Numbered from the stretch's first letter, positions 1 to 11,274 are shown. The stretch is DNA of 64,000 nt from Haliclystus octoradiatus (GCA_916610825.1 OU744449.1:24131793-24195792); one strand, 5' to 3'. Notes: generated by a model from the letters alone, not told the origin. A program made the numbers and translations.

Positions 1-490
1 ACTTATTTGGCGTGACATCACTGTGACGTCAATACTCAGCCGAACCGCGCGGTTGGAACAGTTCTTATTTACCATACTTTGTTGATAATCTTTGTGTGGT
101 AGTGCGCTTAATCTATAAGTATTTTATTAGGTATACAATTGCTGAAAAAGAAACCATACAATCTCCGGTTCGTTGGTTTGATTCGATACAAGGAAATTGT
201 GTAAACTTGAGATCGGTTAATTGTTGAACCGGAGAAAAAAAATTGTTTTTTTCAGCAGTTGTTTGTCTAATAAAATAATAAAGTGCCTAAATTATTTATA
301 ACTTTATCTTTAAATAGTATATCAAAGATCATAAATTTACTCTGCTACTTCGAGTCTTTTGTAAAAACACTCTTCAGACAGTTTATTAAAAAAAAATTGT
401 ATTTATTCATATTAATTTATTCATCACCACTCATATTAATCAGATTGTAGCTGTGGGTCTACTGTATTGAACTCTTATCTTTTTATCCAG
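1..490. other. Intron sequence upstream of the first visible ZNF598 exon
   Basis: No coding exon is recognisable here. The stretch ends in the splice acceptor of the ZNF598 exon (pyrimidine-rich run, then CAG at 488-490). It contains a perfect TGACGTCA palindrome (24-31), the CREB/ATF consensus, of unknown relevance, and a GC palindrome around 45-54. Positions about 315-395 are a short diverged copy of the repeat family that starts AGTAGATCAAAGATC and is seen again at 7240, 9529 (inverted) and 58841. Confidence 0.5.
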
Positions 491-3400
491 GTCATATTCT
501 CCTCTGAACTGAAACCATATGAAGTTCTCAAGACCACAAAACAGAAGAAGCTGATTAATTCTAAACATGGAATCCAGTTTATGTCACAAACTGCTCGTCA
601 AAAATTTGACAATTTATTGGTTTATAAATGTAATCTTTGCACTCCACAACATGATCTTCCAACATTTGATAAGTTGAGATCACATATGCGCAAAGAGCAT
701 AATCTACAATACTGTAATATATGTGTCGATAAACTGCATGTTTTTCCTACGGAATATAGAACATATTTGCAAAAAGACTTGATTGCTCATCGTAAGACTG
801 GCGACTCTGATAATTCATCATTTCGTGGGCATCCTGAATGTCGATTTTGTGACGATCGATACCTTGATAACGATGAACTTTTAAATCATTTAAGAAAGCA
901 TCATTTTTGGTGTCATTTCTGTGAACGTGATGGTAAACAAGATTATTATGATGGCTATTCAAGTTTAAGAGATCATTTTCGTAACTCACATTATTTATGC
1001 GAGGAAGAAAACTGTAAAACTGAGGAATATACAGCTGTATTTCGTCATAAGCTTGATCTCCAAGCTCATATAGTCGAAAGACATCCACATGGACTAAGTA
1101 AGCAAGAAGCTAAAAAACAAAGGAATGTTGATGTCAATTTGGAATATAGAGATTGTAGAATTAATAGAAGTAGACCGTTTACTCTAGACGACATGTCGCA
1201 GATATCAAGACGCACAAATACTTCACCTGCTGCTAATAACCCTCAAGAGCAAGGTGCAGCTAGTCTACCGCCTTCGAAGCCTGATCCTGTGTAAGTCTAA
1301 CATCTCTACTATCTGGTCGTTGCTTATTTACTATTCTGTATAAGCTCCTTTATAAGCTCCTTAACAAGGAAAGTGTTACCCTACGTCACTGACCAGATTA
1401 GTTCACAATAGAATAGGGTCTGCGCGTGCAGGTTCCGGCAAAGTCAGGAAACCTGGAAACGTAAGGCTAGGGAATTTCAGAAGGAAAATGCAAAATGTGG
1501 GATATGAATCACAAATCATTGAAAATACCATGAAAAATAATGTCATTGCAATTTCTCATTCATTGATCAAAATGTTGAGGTTTGCGAAAGGTAAAACATT
1601 TTGTTGGACCATGAGTCTGTGTAACATGCTCCTTTGTTCTGCCCCGTCACGTCACATGATTTCTTATCCACGGATCTCTCCAAAGGAAGTAACTCAACCA
1701 TATTTTGTGTTTCAATGGTAGTCTCCTTGAAAATTGATGGGAAATTTTACTCAAACATCCCTCTCATTTCACACGGGAGGTGAGAATAGCTTGCAGGAGT
1801 GATGATGAATACGTTAAATTTTAAAAAAATTATTTTTTATTACCCCAGACACATGATTGACAGAAAAAAAGAGTGCATTACACAGACCATATTCTATCGA
1901 GTATGAATTGGGTCTGTGATGCAAGTTAAGAAAGTGCAGGCCCCTTCTTGAAGATCTGAATAATTTGTTGTGTTATACACCTATTATGAGAGTGTTTCTT
2001 TTTAACTGTATGTTTATCAAGCATGCATGCATATGTTAATGGAGGATTAGCTCAGATGGCAGAGCAACCGAACTTCAGATCAGATCATATCTGATCAACT
2101 GTGGTTCAAATCCCCCTAAGGTCAACTCAGCCTTGACTTTATCTGAAACATCAAATGAGTACCATCTGAGGATGGCGGATGGAATGGTCCAGAGGGAATT
2201 GCATTGTGAGTGGCTGCGGCGCATCGTTGCGCATTGACAATCAAGACCTATCTGCCATGAAATCTGTTGAAATTGATCTGCAGTTTCGCGGCTGAGATCA
2301 ACAAAGAGCGTTTAAAATCATTGCTCTCAGCGAAAAAAGCCACTCATTTAGAAATAGAGGAGTGGTACGGGTGCCTTCGGTAGGGCGACACCGTCTACAT
2401 TACATTTATGCATATGTTCTCTTTGCGCATCACTTCTGCACATTGGGGGAATCCCCTTTGTTCTGAAACCTGTACTGACATTGAATCTCAATCTCAAATC
2501 ATTGCTGCGGAGTATATATTTTGATTTCATTGTTTTGTCTTGTTTTGGTTTTGGTGTTGCTTTTTTGAATAAAACTATCTTGTCCCTATAAAGTATCTAC
2601 AAAAAACACAATAAATCTTGAAAAGATGTCAGAATTTTCTTTTTACCTAGCCTGTTCACAGACTCACTGTCAAATTGTAAATTTGGTAAACAGTATTATC
2701 TGCTAACTCGAGGACAAAAGCTTGCCTTTGCTGATTCAGCATGGGGCGTGAAAAGGTGTTAAAACCATTATCCTACAAGGAGGACTGTGATTCGACGCTA
2801 AGATTTTCTGGTGACGAATCAGCGAAGAATATTTCAAAGAGAGGCTTGGTGGGCTAGGCTGCAATAACTCCCCCTGTCATTTTTCAGAAAACTTCATGCC
2901 TTTGGAAATCGTTTGGAACATTTGTGATAAACTTCAATGCCAAGAATTGAGAATTAATATCATTTCCAAGACGTGTTGGAACCATTAACTGTCGTAATTG
3001 CATCAATTATTTTTAGTTATATCTCTGATTAGTCTCATAAATATATGAAATGTTTTGGACAGCGTTTTTATTCAAAAACTATTACAACAAGCTTACAAGC
3101 GGAGAGGCGCGACACGAAAACAACATGGCAAGAAAAATTAATTCAACAAACAACAAACACTTTAGTTCAGCCGCAGTATTTAATGGCTATAGAAAGGAAA
3201 GTATTGTTGAGCCACTGTTTTTTGTCGTCTTCTTATTTTCATTATGATTACTCTATATTTGCTTCGTTCGTTTGACAAAATAAGTCTATCACGTGGCTAA
3301 TTCAAATTCGCAGCGGCTAGAGTTTAATTCCGATGAAGCATGAATTAATGCAAGTAGACCAAGTGATCATTACTGATGTTAAAGTCGAATTTCAGATTTA

Positions 3401-5527
3401 TTGAAAACTAGATATCTTCCCTAAAATTAATTGTGAAATACTAACTGTAGCCTAAATGAGTTTCAAGTAAATTAATAATAATATGGTTGGAGTCGTTGGT
3501 CTTTTTCTGGGCTTGACTTTCGTGGCCAAGCATTCTTAGGGAAAGCGAAGTCCAGCCAATTTCCACACACCGTGCTGATTCAGCAAAGGCAAGCTTTTGT
3601 CCTCAAGTTAGCAGACTCTACTGTTTACCAAGTTTACATTTTGACAGTGAGTCTGTGAGCAGGCTACTTTTTACCTGAATAGCGGAAACTGACGTTTACT
3701 TTATTGAATCTGAAGGTCTCGTTTTGACACAACAAATCTGTCCTTGTAGAACCCCAAATTCCAATCGACTCAAGATGGACTTGAACCGGTACTAAATCTT
3801 AACATCCCTAATCTCTCTCCAGGACCAGATCTACTTTCGTAAAGTTATTATTAACTTATTATGCTTTTGGTTAATGAGATTTTTTTCAATATTTTTCAAT
3901 CAATATAATGGTTTGCTTATTAGGATGACCCTGTATGTAGCAGTACCTAAGTAGAGCAAAAATGCTTTGGGTGAACAATAAAATAGATATGCAGAGTCTC
4001 TAGTTCTTTCCCTTTGGCATTTGAAATGCCTGGTTAAATTGATATAGTAGGTAAGAGCATTATCCAATACTCTGGCTCAAGGAAGCAGAGTTGTGGCACA
4101 CGAGCCAGAAAACTTTTTCCCAAAATTCATACCTCATTTCTCTGATTGCGGAAGACAAATCAGCTGTAACCTTTAGGGAGTTGAGGTCAAATGATGAAAT
4201 GTTGTTGTTGTTGTTGTAAATTTCTGTAAATAGACAATGAAGTGTTGACAAAATTTCTAGTGCTGCGGTCTTTCCCCTTCATTTCGTTAGCCCCTAAGCC
4301 TATACTGAAGGTCTGGCGTAAGCATACAAAATAAGCTGACTCGCCTATTGATATAGACTGTAGGTTTATGTTACTGTACTTAAATTTCTAATTTTTATAT
4401 ATTTTCAATTTCACAGTAATCCTCAACCAAGTGATTTAGAGAAAGTTAATTGTGTAAAAGCAAAATCGAAACCAAAAAACAAACCTTGCGATAACACAGC
4501 AGATGACAATCAAATTGTTGCTAATAGCAATCCACCTCGTTTAGAAACAGATTTTCCAACGCTTAGTTCCACAGCATCCGAAACATCATCTGGACAATCG
4601 TGGGGTTCTGGTAATGACCCTTCTGTTCAGTCAAAGAAGAACAAATCAGAGACAAACTCTCCAAATTTAGGAAGAACGTGGAATAAATTATTACCTGATA
4701 TGCAAGATTCTGATGCATTTCCAGGCTTACCTGTAAAAGCTAAAAAGAATAAACAAAGGGAAAAAGGAAAGACTAAACCAAAAGGTAGTACACAATCACA
4801 GCTGCCTGCAAATCTACCACCGGGACTTTCTAGATCATATAATAAACCTCCTGGATTTGCAGCTGTCATCAACTCCTCGCCAAAACCTGCTGCAAAAACA
4901 TCAAAAATGCCCCCTGGATTTGCAGAGATCTCAGGCTCTTCACGTAATCCAACATCTGTGGCTACTACTGTTGTAAAACCTGTAATTCAGAAACCTCCTG
5001 TTCAAACTAAAGCTAGTATTGAAGAAGCAAACATTCGAGATCGAAATGCTAGACTAATTCAAATGTTTCAAACTTATTTGGATAAAGATCAATTAGTTTA
5101 TTTCCGTCAACTATCAGCGCATTTTCGTAAAGCAGAAATACCAAGTCAATTGTACTATGAAGAGATTAGTTTGTTATTTAGAAATAATCTCAATAAAGTA
5201 TTTTCAGAATTGGTTGCTTTGTTACCTGATACTACCAAACAAGAGGAACTCCTAGAGCTTCACATGGCAAGTAAAGCTTTAATGAAGCAAAATGAAAATG
5301 TGCCTATTACCAATAATGCACATTCTTACAGCGATATGTGTGCTCAACCAGAAGTTAACGATAAAATCGAGAGTCAAGCAAATGAAACTAAGACTTCTAT
5401 TCAAGCTCCTGTTGAGGGGGACTTCCCAGCATTACCAGCCGGCACAAATAATCATCGTAGGCGTGTGAAACCTTATAGAGCACCGTCTCATGTTTATGTG
5501 CCAAAGAATGCTTGGGGAAGTCAATAA
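491..5527 (+). CDS. ZNF598: ZNF598/Hel2-type E3 ubiquitin ligase, 3' part (two exons; RING exon off-window)
   Basis: Exons 491-1290 and 4417-5527 join through donor GTAAGT and a TCACAG acceptor; a V codon is split and the frame runs 636 codons to TAA. In other animals ZNF598 ubiquitinates 40S proteins on collided ribosomes. Exon 1 begins just after where the RING should end, and encodes the array of C2H2/Cys-rich fingers typical of the family: CNLC near residue 49, CNIC, CRFCDDRYLDNDELLNHLRKHH, CHFC, CEEENC. A Lys/Arg-rich linker follows. Exon 2 encodes a low-complexity region with DFPTL and AFPGL segments, three PPGL/PPGF motifs (GYF-domain ligands in the human protein), a conserved helical block (ALLPDTTKQEELLELH) and a final DFPAL. 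The human C-terminal zinc finger is absent; the protein ends AWGSQ. The 5' end is incomplete only because of the window edge. Family assignment is strong. Confidence 0.93.
2041..2400 (+). repeat. tRNA-derived SINE, copy 1 (longest)
   Basis: The head reads like a tRNA gene: GGATTAGCTCAGATGGCAGAGC carries an A-box (TAGCTCAGATGG) and GGTTCAAATCC carries a B-box, the internal RNA polymerase III promoter. It does not fold as a real tRNA: no proper anticodon arm or acceptor closure is seen. A non-tRNA body follows (GAGTACCATCTGAGGATGG, GTGAGTGGCTGCGGCGCATCGTTGCG) and a tail block GGTGCCTTCGGTAGGGCGACA. The head and body recur at 57424-57612 and 62513-62672, which shows it is a dispersed element. 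The end coordinates are approximate. Confidence 0.8.
2628..3693. mobile_element. DNA element with long terminal inverted repeats (about 114-bp arms)
   Basis: The left arm (2628-2741) and right arm (3573-3693) are inverted copies: both read cacagactcactgtcaaa, gtaaacagta and gaggacaaaagcttgcc on opposite strands. The outer ends are GTCAG and CTGAC. The about 830-bp interior has no recognisable transposase, so this is a non-autonomous or decayed inverted-repeat element. The superfamily is not assigned, and target duplications could not be defined with confidence. Confidence 0.7.
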
Positions 5528-5976
5528 ACAATGTCGTAAAATAATGTATTAAAGTATTAATAAATGTAATTGAAAGAATGTTTAAGAATGAATTAATTTT
5601 TTATCTTCACTAAAATCAAACCATTATGTTGAAAATATTAAAATTATGTTAATTTTGAAAATCTAATTTTTGTTGCAATTTGAAAATCTTCACTTTACAC
5701 CAGTTAATTAATCCACCGTTAGCCTGCATGCAGACTGAATCGATTCTCTGTCTCCGTTGGATGTAGAGGCCGAAAAAATAACTTGTTGAAATGACATGTT
5801 CCACTCTTACTTACGTTGATAGGCAGGACGTTACTGTTCTGTTCCATGCAAATTTTATGTTGAATTGGTTTTCTGCTTCTGGCGTTGTTTCTAAATACGC
5901 TATGTAAGTCAATAGCTACATTAATTGCATACATATCTATCTCGATCTTACCTCACTTTTAATTATATTAAATCAA
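5528..5976. other. ZNF598-MPG intergenic spacer
   Basis: AT-rich spacer of about 450 bp holding the ZNF598 3' UTR and the MPG promoter/5' UTR. No TATA box or repeat was identified. A 71-codon minus-strand ORF (5719-5934) has no recognisable features. Confidence 0.5.
5559..5564 (+). terminator. Poly(A) signal of ZNF598
   Basis: AATAAA 32 nt after the ZNF598 stop codon. A second AATAAA overlaps the stop itself (5523-5528). The spacing to the next gene (MPG, ATG at 5977) is about 410 bp in the same orientation. Confidence 0.6.
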
Positions 5977-8900
5977 ATGAGCAAAAGACCTGCGCGAAAA
6001 TTGAAAGAAAAGAAGGATGCCGAGGAAAAGCGTCTTAAAATGTCTCTCAGAGTCAGACCAATTGCAATTGAGAGACTTTTACAACAAGACTTTAATCAAG
6101 ATAGTTTGCCACTAGCTAAATTTCTACTTGGTAAATTATTACATCGTTTAACAGATAATGGTGATGAATTATGTGGTCGCATTGTTGAAACAGAAGCTTA
6201 TTTAGGTGAAGTAGATAAAGCATGTCATACATACGGTGGAAAGAAAACAAAACGAACTGAAGCAATGTATATGTCTGTTGGTACCTCATATGTTTATTTC
6301 ATTTATGGAATGTATAGTTGTTTCAATATTTCAAGTGCTACAAATGGTGGATGTGTACTTATAAGGGGGTTACACCCATTAAAAGGTAATTCAGAGTCCT
6401 GATGATTAAGAGAAATATTTAAGCCTGATTCCCTTATAGCAAATTTGCCGGCGACACTGCCTGCGATCATGCTACTATATAATTTGTAAAGAAGGGAGAG
6501 ACAATTGATCAGGGCAACTTCATCTATTCAGGTTGTCGCCGGCGCGGCTGCAGTAGCCTGCGTTCAGCGCCGACATGCCCCCGGTAGCCTGCGTTTCATC
6601 GCAGGCTCTACAGCCGTCATGATCGCAGACAGTGTCGCCGGCAAATTTGCTATTTGGGAACCAGGCTTTTGTTGGGTAGGCTAGATTGTTAATAATTATA
6701 ACAGTTTATAAAAGTTACGGAAATAACCGAATTACCGAACCAACTGTGATTGGTTGATTAAGCCTTTTATATTTTTGCACGAAGAATGACATTAATATAA
6801 GATGGATGCATTCGAAAACATAGAGCATTTCATCTAAACTAGGATTACTATATCGAAGGCTATGGTAACAACAGATAATTTTGAATATCTGAACAAACCA
6901 TGCAAAATATTATCACAAAGTAAATTAGGCTACTTTGTTGAAAAAAAAAAACAAAGAAAAGAGCACCTTAACGCTTTTCTCTTGTCTCACTAATTACGTT
7001 TCGTCGTTTCGCTTACTTTTTCCATAAACATATATGTATATATATATATATATATAGCAGCAGACAAGTACATGTTTCTGGCCATTAGCCTTCATCAGTA
7101 CTGCTCAGTGAGCGAACAAGAGACTGACTTCGATAGGCCTATATACCTGGGTCAAGATGAATTAGTAACCTACATGTGGTGAAAAATTCACCACATCAAA
7201 AAAGCATTTGTAGGCCTATATATATATATATATAAAAACAGTAGATCAAAGATCACGAGTTTACTCTGTTACTCTGAGTTTCGAGTAGTAGTATAGACAG
7301 TCACATTATAGGAATGTGCTGTCCCTCTTACGCCTAACATATTTGCTACACAAAGAACGCCACAAATCACGGTCAGACATAGCTGACAAAGAAACTTGTA
7401 AATAACACAATTCACGATACAAAACATTATGAAAAGATACTACTCCTCCATAGCCCCGTCGAAGCATCTCCTTCGGTTGTCAGTGAAGGATGTGATGAGA
7501 ACTGTAGAATTATGTTGAAGAAATGATAATAACAACGTAGGTTGAATTGATTTGTATGGTATATTTCTTCTTATGAATAATAATATTAATTCCAAGTTGA
7601 CATGTTGATAGTAGACTGTACATTAAGTTCTCATAGTTTTCATAGTTTTCATTTACTGTATTTATAGTGTTTAGATAAATGCTAGAAGCTGCTAGATCAT
7701 GCACGGTCATTGTGAGTCATGCGGGGAGTCATGTAGGTTCTCCTATGTTCTAGAATGTTCTAGATGGTTCAGGAAGGTTCCTACATAACTCCCCCCGCCA
7801 GATGGCGGAGCCATAAATAAAGGTGCATGATATAGGCTAAAAATGAGAAAGATTAATGCTTTAATATATGCTAAATTGTAAATAATAAATGTATGTAAAT
7901 ATAAATGTAAGTAATTATGGTATAGTAGAAGAAGCTATTAATGAAGGTTTTAGATATGCTTATAGACTAATTGCATAACAGTTAATGAGAAAATTCATTA
8001 CAATTTTGGTGCATACCAATTTGTTTAATTGCTTTGGATTTCCAGAAAAAGAAATTTTCATACAAGTGTTATATTTGGTTTAATTTCAGTTTCTTCTATG
8101 AGCTTGGTAATCTTCAATGTTTCTTTTATAGTCATATTTTTTGCTTGTGAGTTTGATGAATTCAGTATTTTCTTGAGTTGTTGCTTATTCTTGTGTGCTT
8201 GATTAATTCAGTATTTTCTTGAGTTGTTGCTTATTCTTGTGTGTTTGATGAATTCAGTATTTTCTTGAGTTGTTGCTTATTCTTGTGTGTTTAATTTTAA
8301 ACTCTGTTGTGTGTTCTAGTGTGTTTCTTAGTTCGTTTAGTATTCTTAGTGTGTTCATTGTGTTTCAATGTTCTTAGTTGAATGTTGAATGTTTCAATAT
8401 TTAAAAGTTTTATGATGTTGGAATGTCCAATGTTTAGTGTTCAATATTTAAAAGTTCCAAAATGTTGGAATGTTCAATGGTTTATGTTCAGTATTTTAAA
8501 ATCTTACTTTTTTAGTTCAGTCTCTTCAGTTTTGGGTAATCCAATTCCTTGTGTTCAGTTCCATTTCTTGTGTTTATTTCCATTTCTCGTGTGTAGTTCC
8601 ATAGTTCCACTCTTGTGTTTATAGTTCCATTTCTTGTGTTTAGTTCCATTTCTTGTGTTTAGTTCCATTTCTTGTGTTTTCTGCGTATTTTGATTAGTTA
8701 CGTAAAATGCCATTGTTCTTCAGTGTGGAAATCAATCTAGTTATATTGTTTTGATGCCGCGGTCGTGAATAAAATGTTGTGTTCAATTCCATGTTGTAAT
8801 AAAATACTTTCAGATTTTAAATTGTGTTGTAAAGTCTTGAAGATTATTCATAATTAGTTGTTATTGTAATTCGACGGACCAATTGATGAGTTGTTCTTAT

Positions 8901-11274
8901 AATTCGACGGACCAATTGATGAGTTGTTCTTATAATTCGACGGACCAATTGACGAGTTGTTCTTATAATTCGACGGACCAATTGATGAGTTGTTCTTATA
9001 ATTCGACGGACCAATTGATGAGAACTGTAGAATTATGTTGAAGAAATGATAATAACAACGTAGGTTGAATTGATTTGTATGGTATATTTCTTCTTATGAA
9101 TAATAATATTAATTCCAAGTTGACATGTTGATAGTAGACTGTACATTAAGTTCTCATAGTTTTCATAGTTTTCATTTACTGTATTTATAGTGTTTAGATA
9201 AATGCTAGAAGCTGCTAGATCATGCACGGTCATTGTGAGTCATGCGGGGAGTCATGTAGGTTCTCCTATGTTCTAGAATGTTCTAGATGGTTCAGGAAGG
9301 TTCCTACAGATGTCATGGTCGGTTAAGGGACATACGTCTTTGATCTTTCGATGTGACCTAAAAAAGACATCTGACGTTGGTGAGCAATAGCAGAGGCAGA
9401 ATGGGGAAAGTTTTCTTAGTTTAGTAGTAGACAGTAATTAAGTTGGGCAAATGTATTCCTAAGGCATGCCGAAGCATGGTGTCATAAGCTGAGTCACGTA
9501 AAGACGCTCTTCAGACGGTTTATTGAATCTCGTGATCTTTGATCTACTATTTATATTGCTCTGCTTTTAGCATTGAAATCCTGAATTGTTTTTTGCAAGG
9601 GCTTATATTAAAAACGCACAATCTCGTGAAAATGAAACCAATATTTGGATGATTAGGACATGCATGGTAGTTAAACTTGGATGTTTTAATTCCCCATCAT
9701 GATCTGAGAAGTTCACCCCCTTCAAACAAGTTTATAAAAACCAATAGAAATTTGCGTTGTGTCATGAACAGGGTCCGACATAATATTTTCCCCTCTGTAA
9801 ACCTGGATTAACATCCAACAATGTTTTGAAGTTTTTTACCAGAAATCCAGTAAAACCATGAGAATATCAATAATTTCGATTTTAATATTACCATGGTTAC
9901 ACAGACTTAAGACATTACATTGTTAAAATTTGAATGGCTGCCGTATTTTATTTTGGACTCATGGAAAAAATGGAAAACAATGTGAGAAAATTATTCAAAA
10001 AAATAAATCAAAACAATAATTAAAGGAGACAAAGGTTTACAATAAACTCTTGAATCATGACTGAAAAAAAACTAAACTGTCAGAAATTTTTGTTTTTAAA
10101 TTCATTTACGAACGATGATAAATTAAAATTGAATAGCAACTTTTTTTTCCAGTTTTCCGGAAACCTATGGTTGCTGGGTTGTGTCAGACCCTGGTCATGA
10201 AAAAATATGTTTGTAAAACCAGCCCTTCCAAGTCTCACGGCTTTGCCGTGAGTCTCACGCTTTTACACTGATTCTCACGGTCTCACGGTTTCTCTCACTT
10301 TCTCACCGCAAAATCCAATCTTGAGAAATTGTCCCTGCTTTCTGTGTATAAACTCTTTGATAATCTAATTAATGTTCAACATCTTAATTTATACTCTGTT
10401 GGATTATTCTAGTTGTTGTTTCTATATTGCTTTTATGTTTTCAAGTGTCAACATTATTCAAAATGATGTCGTAAATTTCCGTTTCAAGCCATTCTGAATC
10501 CATGGTGAAATGCATGCCCCCAAACCCCCTATAATTGGGCCATCCCTTCGGGCTACCCCTATATTTTATCCCCAAAATACGGAATTTCAAAAATCTCACT
10601 AGTTTTTCAAATCTCAAGTTGGAAGGTCTGGTAAAACTTATCAGGTTTTCTGAATCAATGATAATTATGATAATGATTTTAGTCATATGCCTACCGTTTA
10701 AAACATTCAGTAGGCTACCTTGGGAAAATATTGATATTTACATTTGTGCCTGGAATTCTACCATGATGAACCAAAGTTAAGCTACATTTAAAAAATTTTA
10801 ATAAATTTCTTCAGAATTTCGAAGCATTTTAGATTCAATCCAAAAAGGTTTATGACCAATGTGGTCCCTGGATTGCTAACATCTTAATGACCGCCTGGGT
10901 ATGATCAGAACATTGTTAATGTTGTGAGGTATTTTCTTATTCTTATAGGTATTGATGCAATGATGAAAAATCGCTTGAAAGGAAAGACTTCTTCAAAACC
11001 ACTTAAACTGCATCAGCTATGCAATGGACCTTCAAAATTGTGTCAAGCCTTAGACATAACTCGTGATAATTTAAATAAAGTGGATATGATTTCATCAAAT
11101 TTATTTTGGCTATCAAATGATGAGAAAATATCTGATTTTAAAATTGTCACATGCAGTCGGATTGGTATTGCATCATGTGGGAAAGAAGTATCAGCTCTAC
11201 CGTATCGATATTACATCCAAAATGATCCAAATGTCAGTGTAAAAGATAAAATTGCAGAAACTACAGTAGTTTAA
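5977..11274 (+). CDS. MPG: DNA-3-methyladenine (alkyladenine) glycosylase MPG/AAG, two exons
   Basis: Exons 5977-6385 and 10949-11274 join with a split Gly codon (AAAAG/gtaatt ... cttatag/GT) to give 244 residues. The enzyme removes alkylated and deaminated purines in base-excision repair in the nucleus. All key residues of the human enzyme have counterparts: the IVETEAY motif with catalytic Glu73 (human Glu125) and Tyr75 (Tyr127), His84 (His136), the intercalating Tyr110 (Tyr162) in YFIYGMY, Asn117 (Asn169) in FNISS and Arg130 (Arg182). Exon 2 carries the family block LCNGPSKLCQAL and ends near KIAETTVV. The N-terminus is short and Lys/Arg-rich (KRPARKLKEKK), much shorter than human and likely to include nuclear targeting. 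The first ATG follows the ZNF598 3' end and no upstream acceptor is obvious. Confidence 0.93.
6421..6667. mobile_element. MITE with about 50-bp GC-rich terminal inverted repeats
   Basis: The left end AAGCCTGATTCCC... continues through GCAAATTTGCCGGCGACACTG to GCGATCATG. The right end is its inverse (CATGATCGCAGACAGTGTCG ... GGGAACCAGGCTT). The arms are about 50 bp with few mismatches; the interior is about 145 bp with GCCTGCG and CGCCGGCG runs. GC content is far above the surrounding intron. No ORF, so non-autonomous. The superfamily is unknown to me. Confidence 0.75.
7073..7098 (-). ncRNA. Hammerhead-like core motif (candidate)
   Basis: On the minus strand: CTGATGA, a short stem-loop (GGC...GCC), then GAAAC. 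This resembles the CUGANGA...GAAA core of hammerhead ribozymes found in Penelope-like retroelements, but with an extra base between the core and stem II. Stem I and III closure cannot be confirmed by eye, so this is a candidate only. Confidence 0.3.
8140..8300. repeat. Tandem repeat inside the LTR element (about 50-bp units)
   Basis: Roughly three units sharing gaattcagtattttcttgag and ttgcttattcttgtgtg. A second low-complexity block of repeats on the theme TTAGTTCCATTTCTTGTG follows at about 8540-8680. Confidence 0.65.
8868..9021. repeat. 33-bp tandem repeat, about 4.7 copies, abutting the 3' LTR
   Basis: Units start AATTCGACGGACCAATTGAT at 8868, 8901, 8934, 8967 and 9000. One unit has GACGAG for GATGAG. 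The last unit runs into the 3' LTR: the unit's GATGAG is also the first six bases of the LTR. There are no unique spacers, so this is a minisatellite and not a CRISPR-like array. Confidence 0.85.
9769..10193. mobile_element. hAT-type non-autonomous element, CAGGGTCCGACA family (425 bp)
   Basis: Ends CAGGGTCCGACA and TGTCAGACCCTG, flanked by a perfect 8-bp direct repeat GTCATGAA (9761-9768 and 10194-10201). An 8-bp duplication with CAG...CTG ends is the hAT signature. Shorter relatives lie at 23465, 43149, 46690 and 62214, and longer ones at 26673 and 27560. No transposase frame. Confidence 0.85.

Larger units (their letters stand above)
1291..4416. other. ZNF598 intron with SINE and long inverted-repeat element
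   Basis: Phase-2 intron between the two ZNF598 exons, with GTAAGT donor and TTTCACAG acceptor. It contains the tRNA-derived SINE (2041-2400), the inverted-repeat element (2628-3693) and a short GTT microsatellite (4201-4217). The ORFs within it (for example 1488-1721 and 3045-3275) show no recognisable protein features. Confidence 0.75.
7494..9308 (+). mobile_element. Small non-coding LTR retrotransposon (TRIM-like), young
   Basis: Two 292-bp direct repeats (7494-7785 and 9017-9308) look identical base for base. They bracket a 1.23 kb interior without any retroviral-type protein. The 5-bp sequence GATGT flanks the whole unit (7489-7493 and 9309-9313), which fits an integrase-made target duplication. 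The repeats end in CTACA. The start is either GATGAG (fits the duplication) or the TG two bases in. The interior holds minisatellites (see separate entries). Identical LTRs imply recent insertion mobilised by enzymes made elsewhere. Confidence 0.8.
7240..9548. mobile_element. Terminal-inverted-repeat element (host of the nested LTR element)
   Basis: Inverted termini AGTAGATCAAAGATCACGAG at 7240-7259 and its exact reverse complement at 9529-9548. Removing the inserted LTR element (7494-9308 plus one copy of its GATGT duplication) leaves a unit of about 489 bp. Fragments of the same family occur at 315-395 (termini), 47273-47400 and 60015-60105 (the internal block AGACAGTCACATTATAGGAATG), and 58841-58900 (terminus). 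There is no coding capacity. The superfamily is not assigned. Confidence 0.75.
6386..10948. other. MPG intron, repeat-filled
   Basis: 4.56 kb phase-1 intron. In order it holds a GC-rich MITE (6421-6667), TA microsatellites (about 7031-7057, 7218-7234), a hammerhead-like motif (7073-7098), a nested pair of elements (7240-9548 with an LTR element at 7494-9308 inside), a hAT-type element (9769-10193) and a CTCACGGC...GCCGTGAG hairpin (10237-10256). No additional exon was needed to make a full MPG. Confidence 0.8.

Noticed and set aside
24..31. CREB/ATF site TGACGTCA
   Set aside because: A perfect match, but one 8-bp word in intronic sequence with no promoter context is not evidence of function.
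2041..2115. Possible tRNA gene
   Set aside because: A- and B-boxes are present but there is no closed acceptor stem or anticodon arm, and the block repeats at two other loci with a common non-tRNA body: a SINE.
8868..9021. CRISPR-like regular repeats
   Set aside because: Units are directly adjacent with no unique spacers, inside an LTR element of an animal genome.
7510..9233. Two identical 66-codon minus-strand ORFs (7510-7710 and 9033-9233)
   Set aside because: They are the same stretch of the two identical LTRs read backwards; no protein features.
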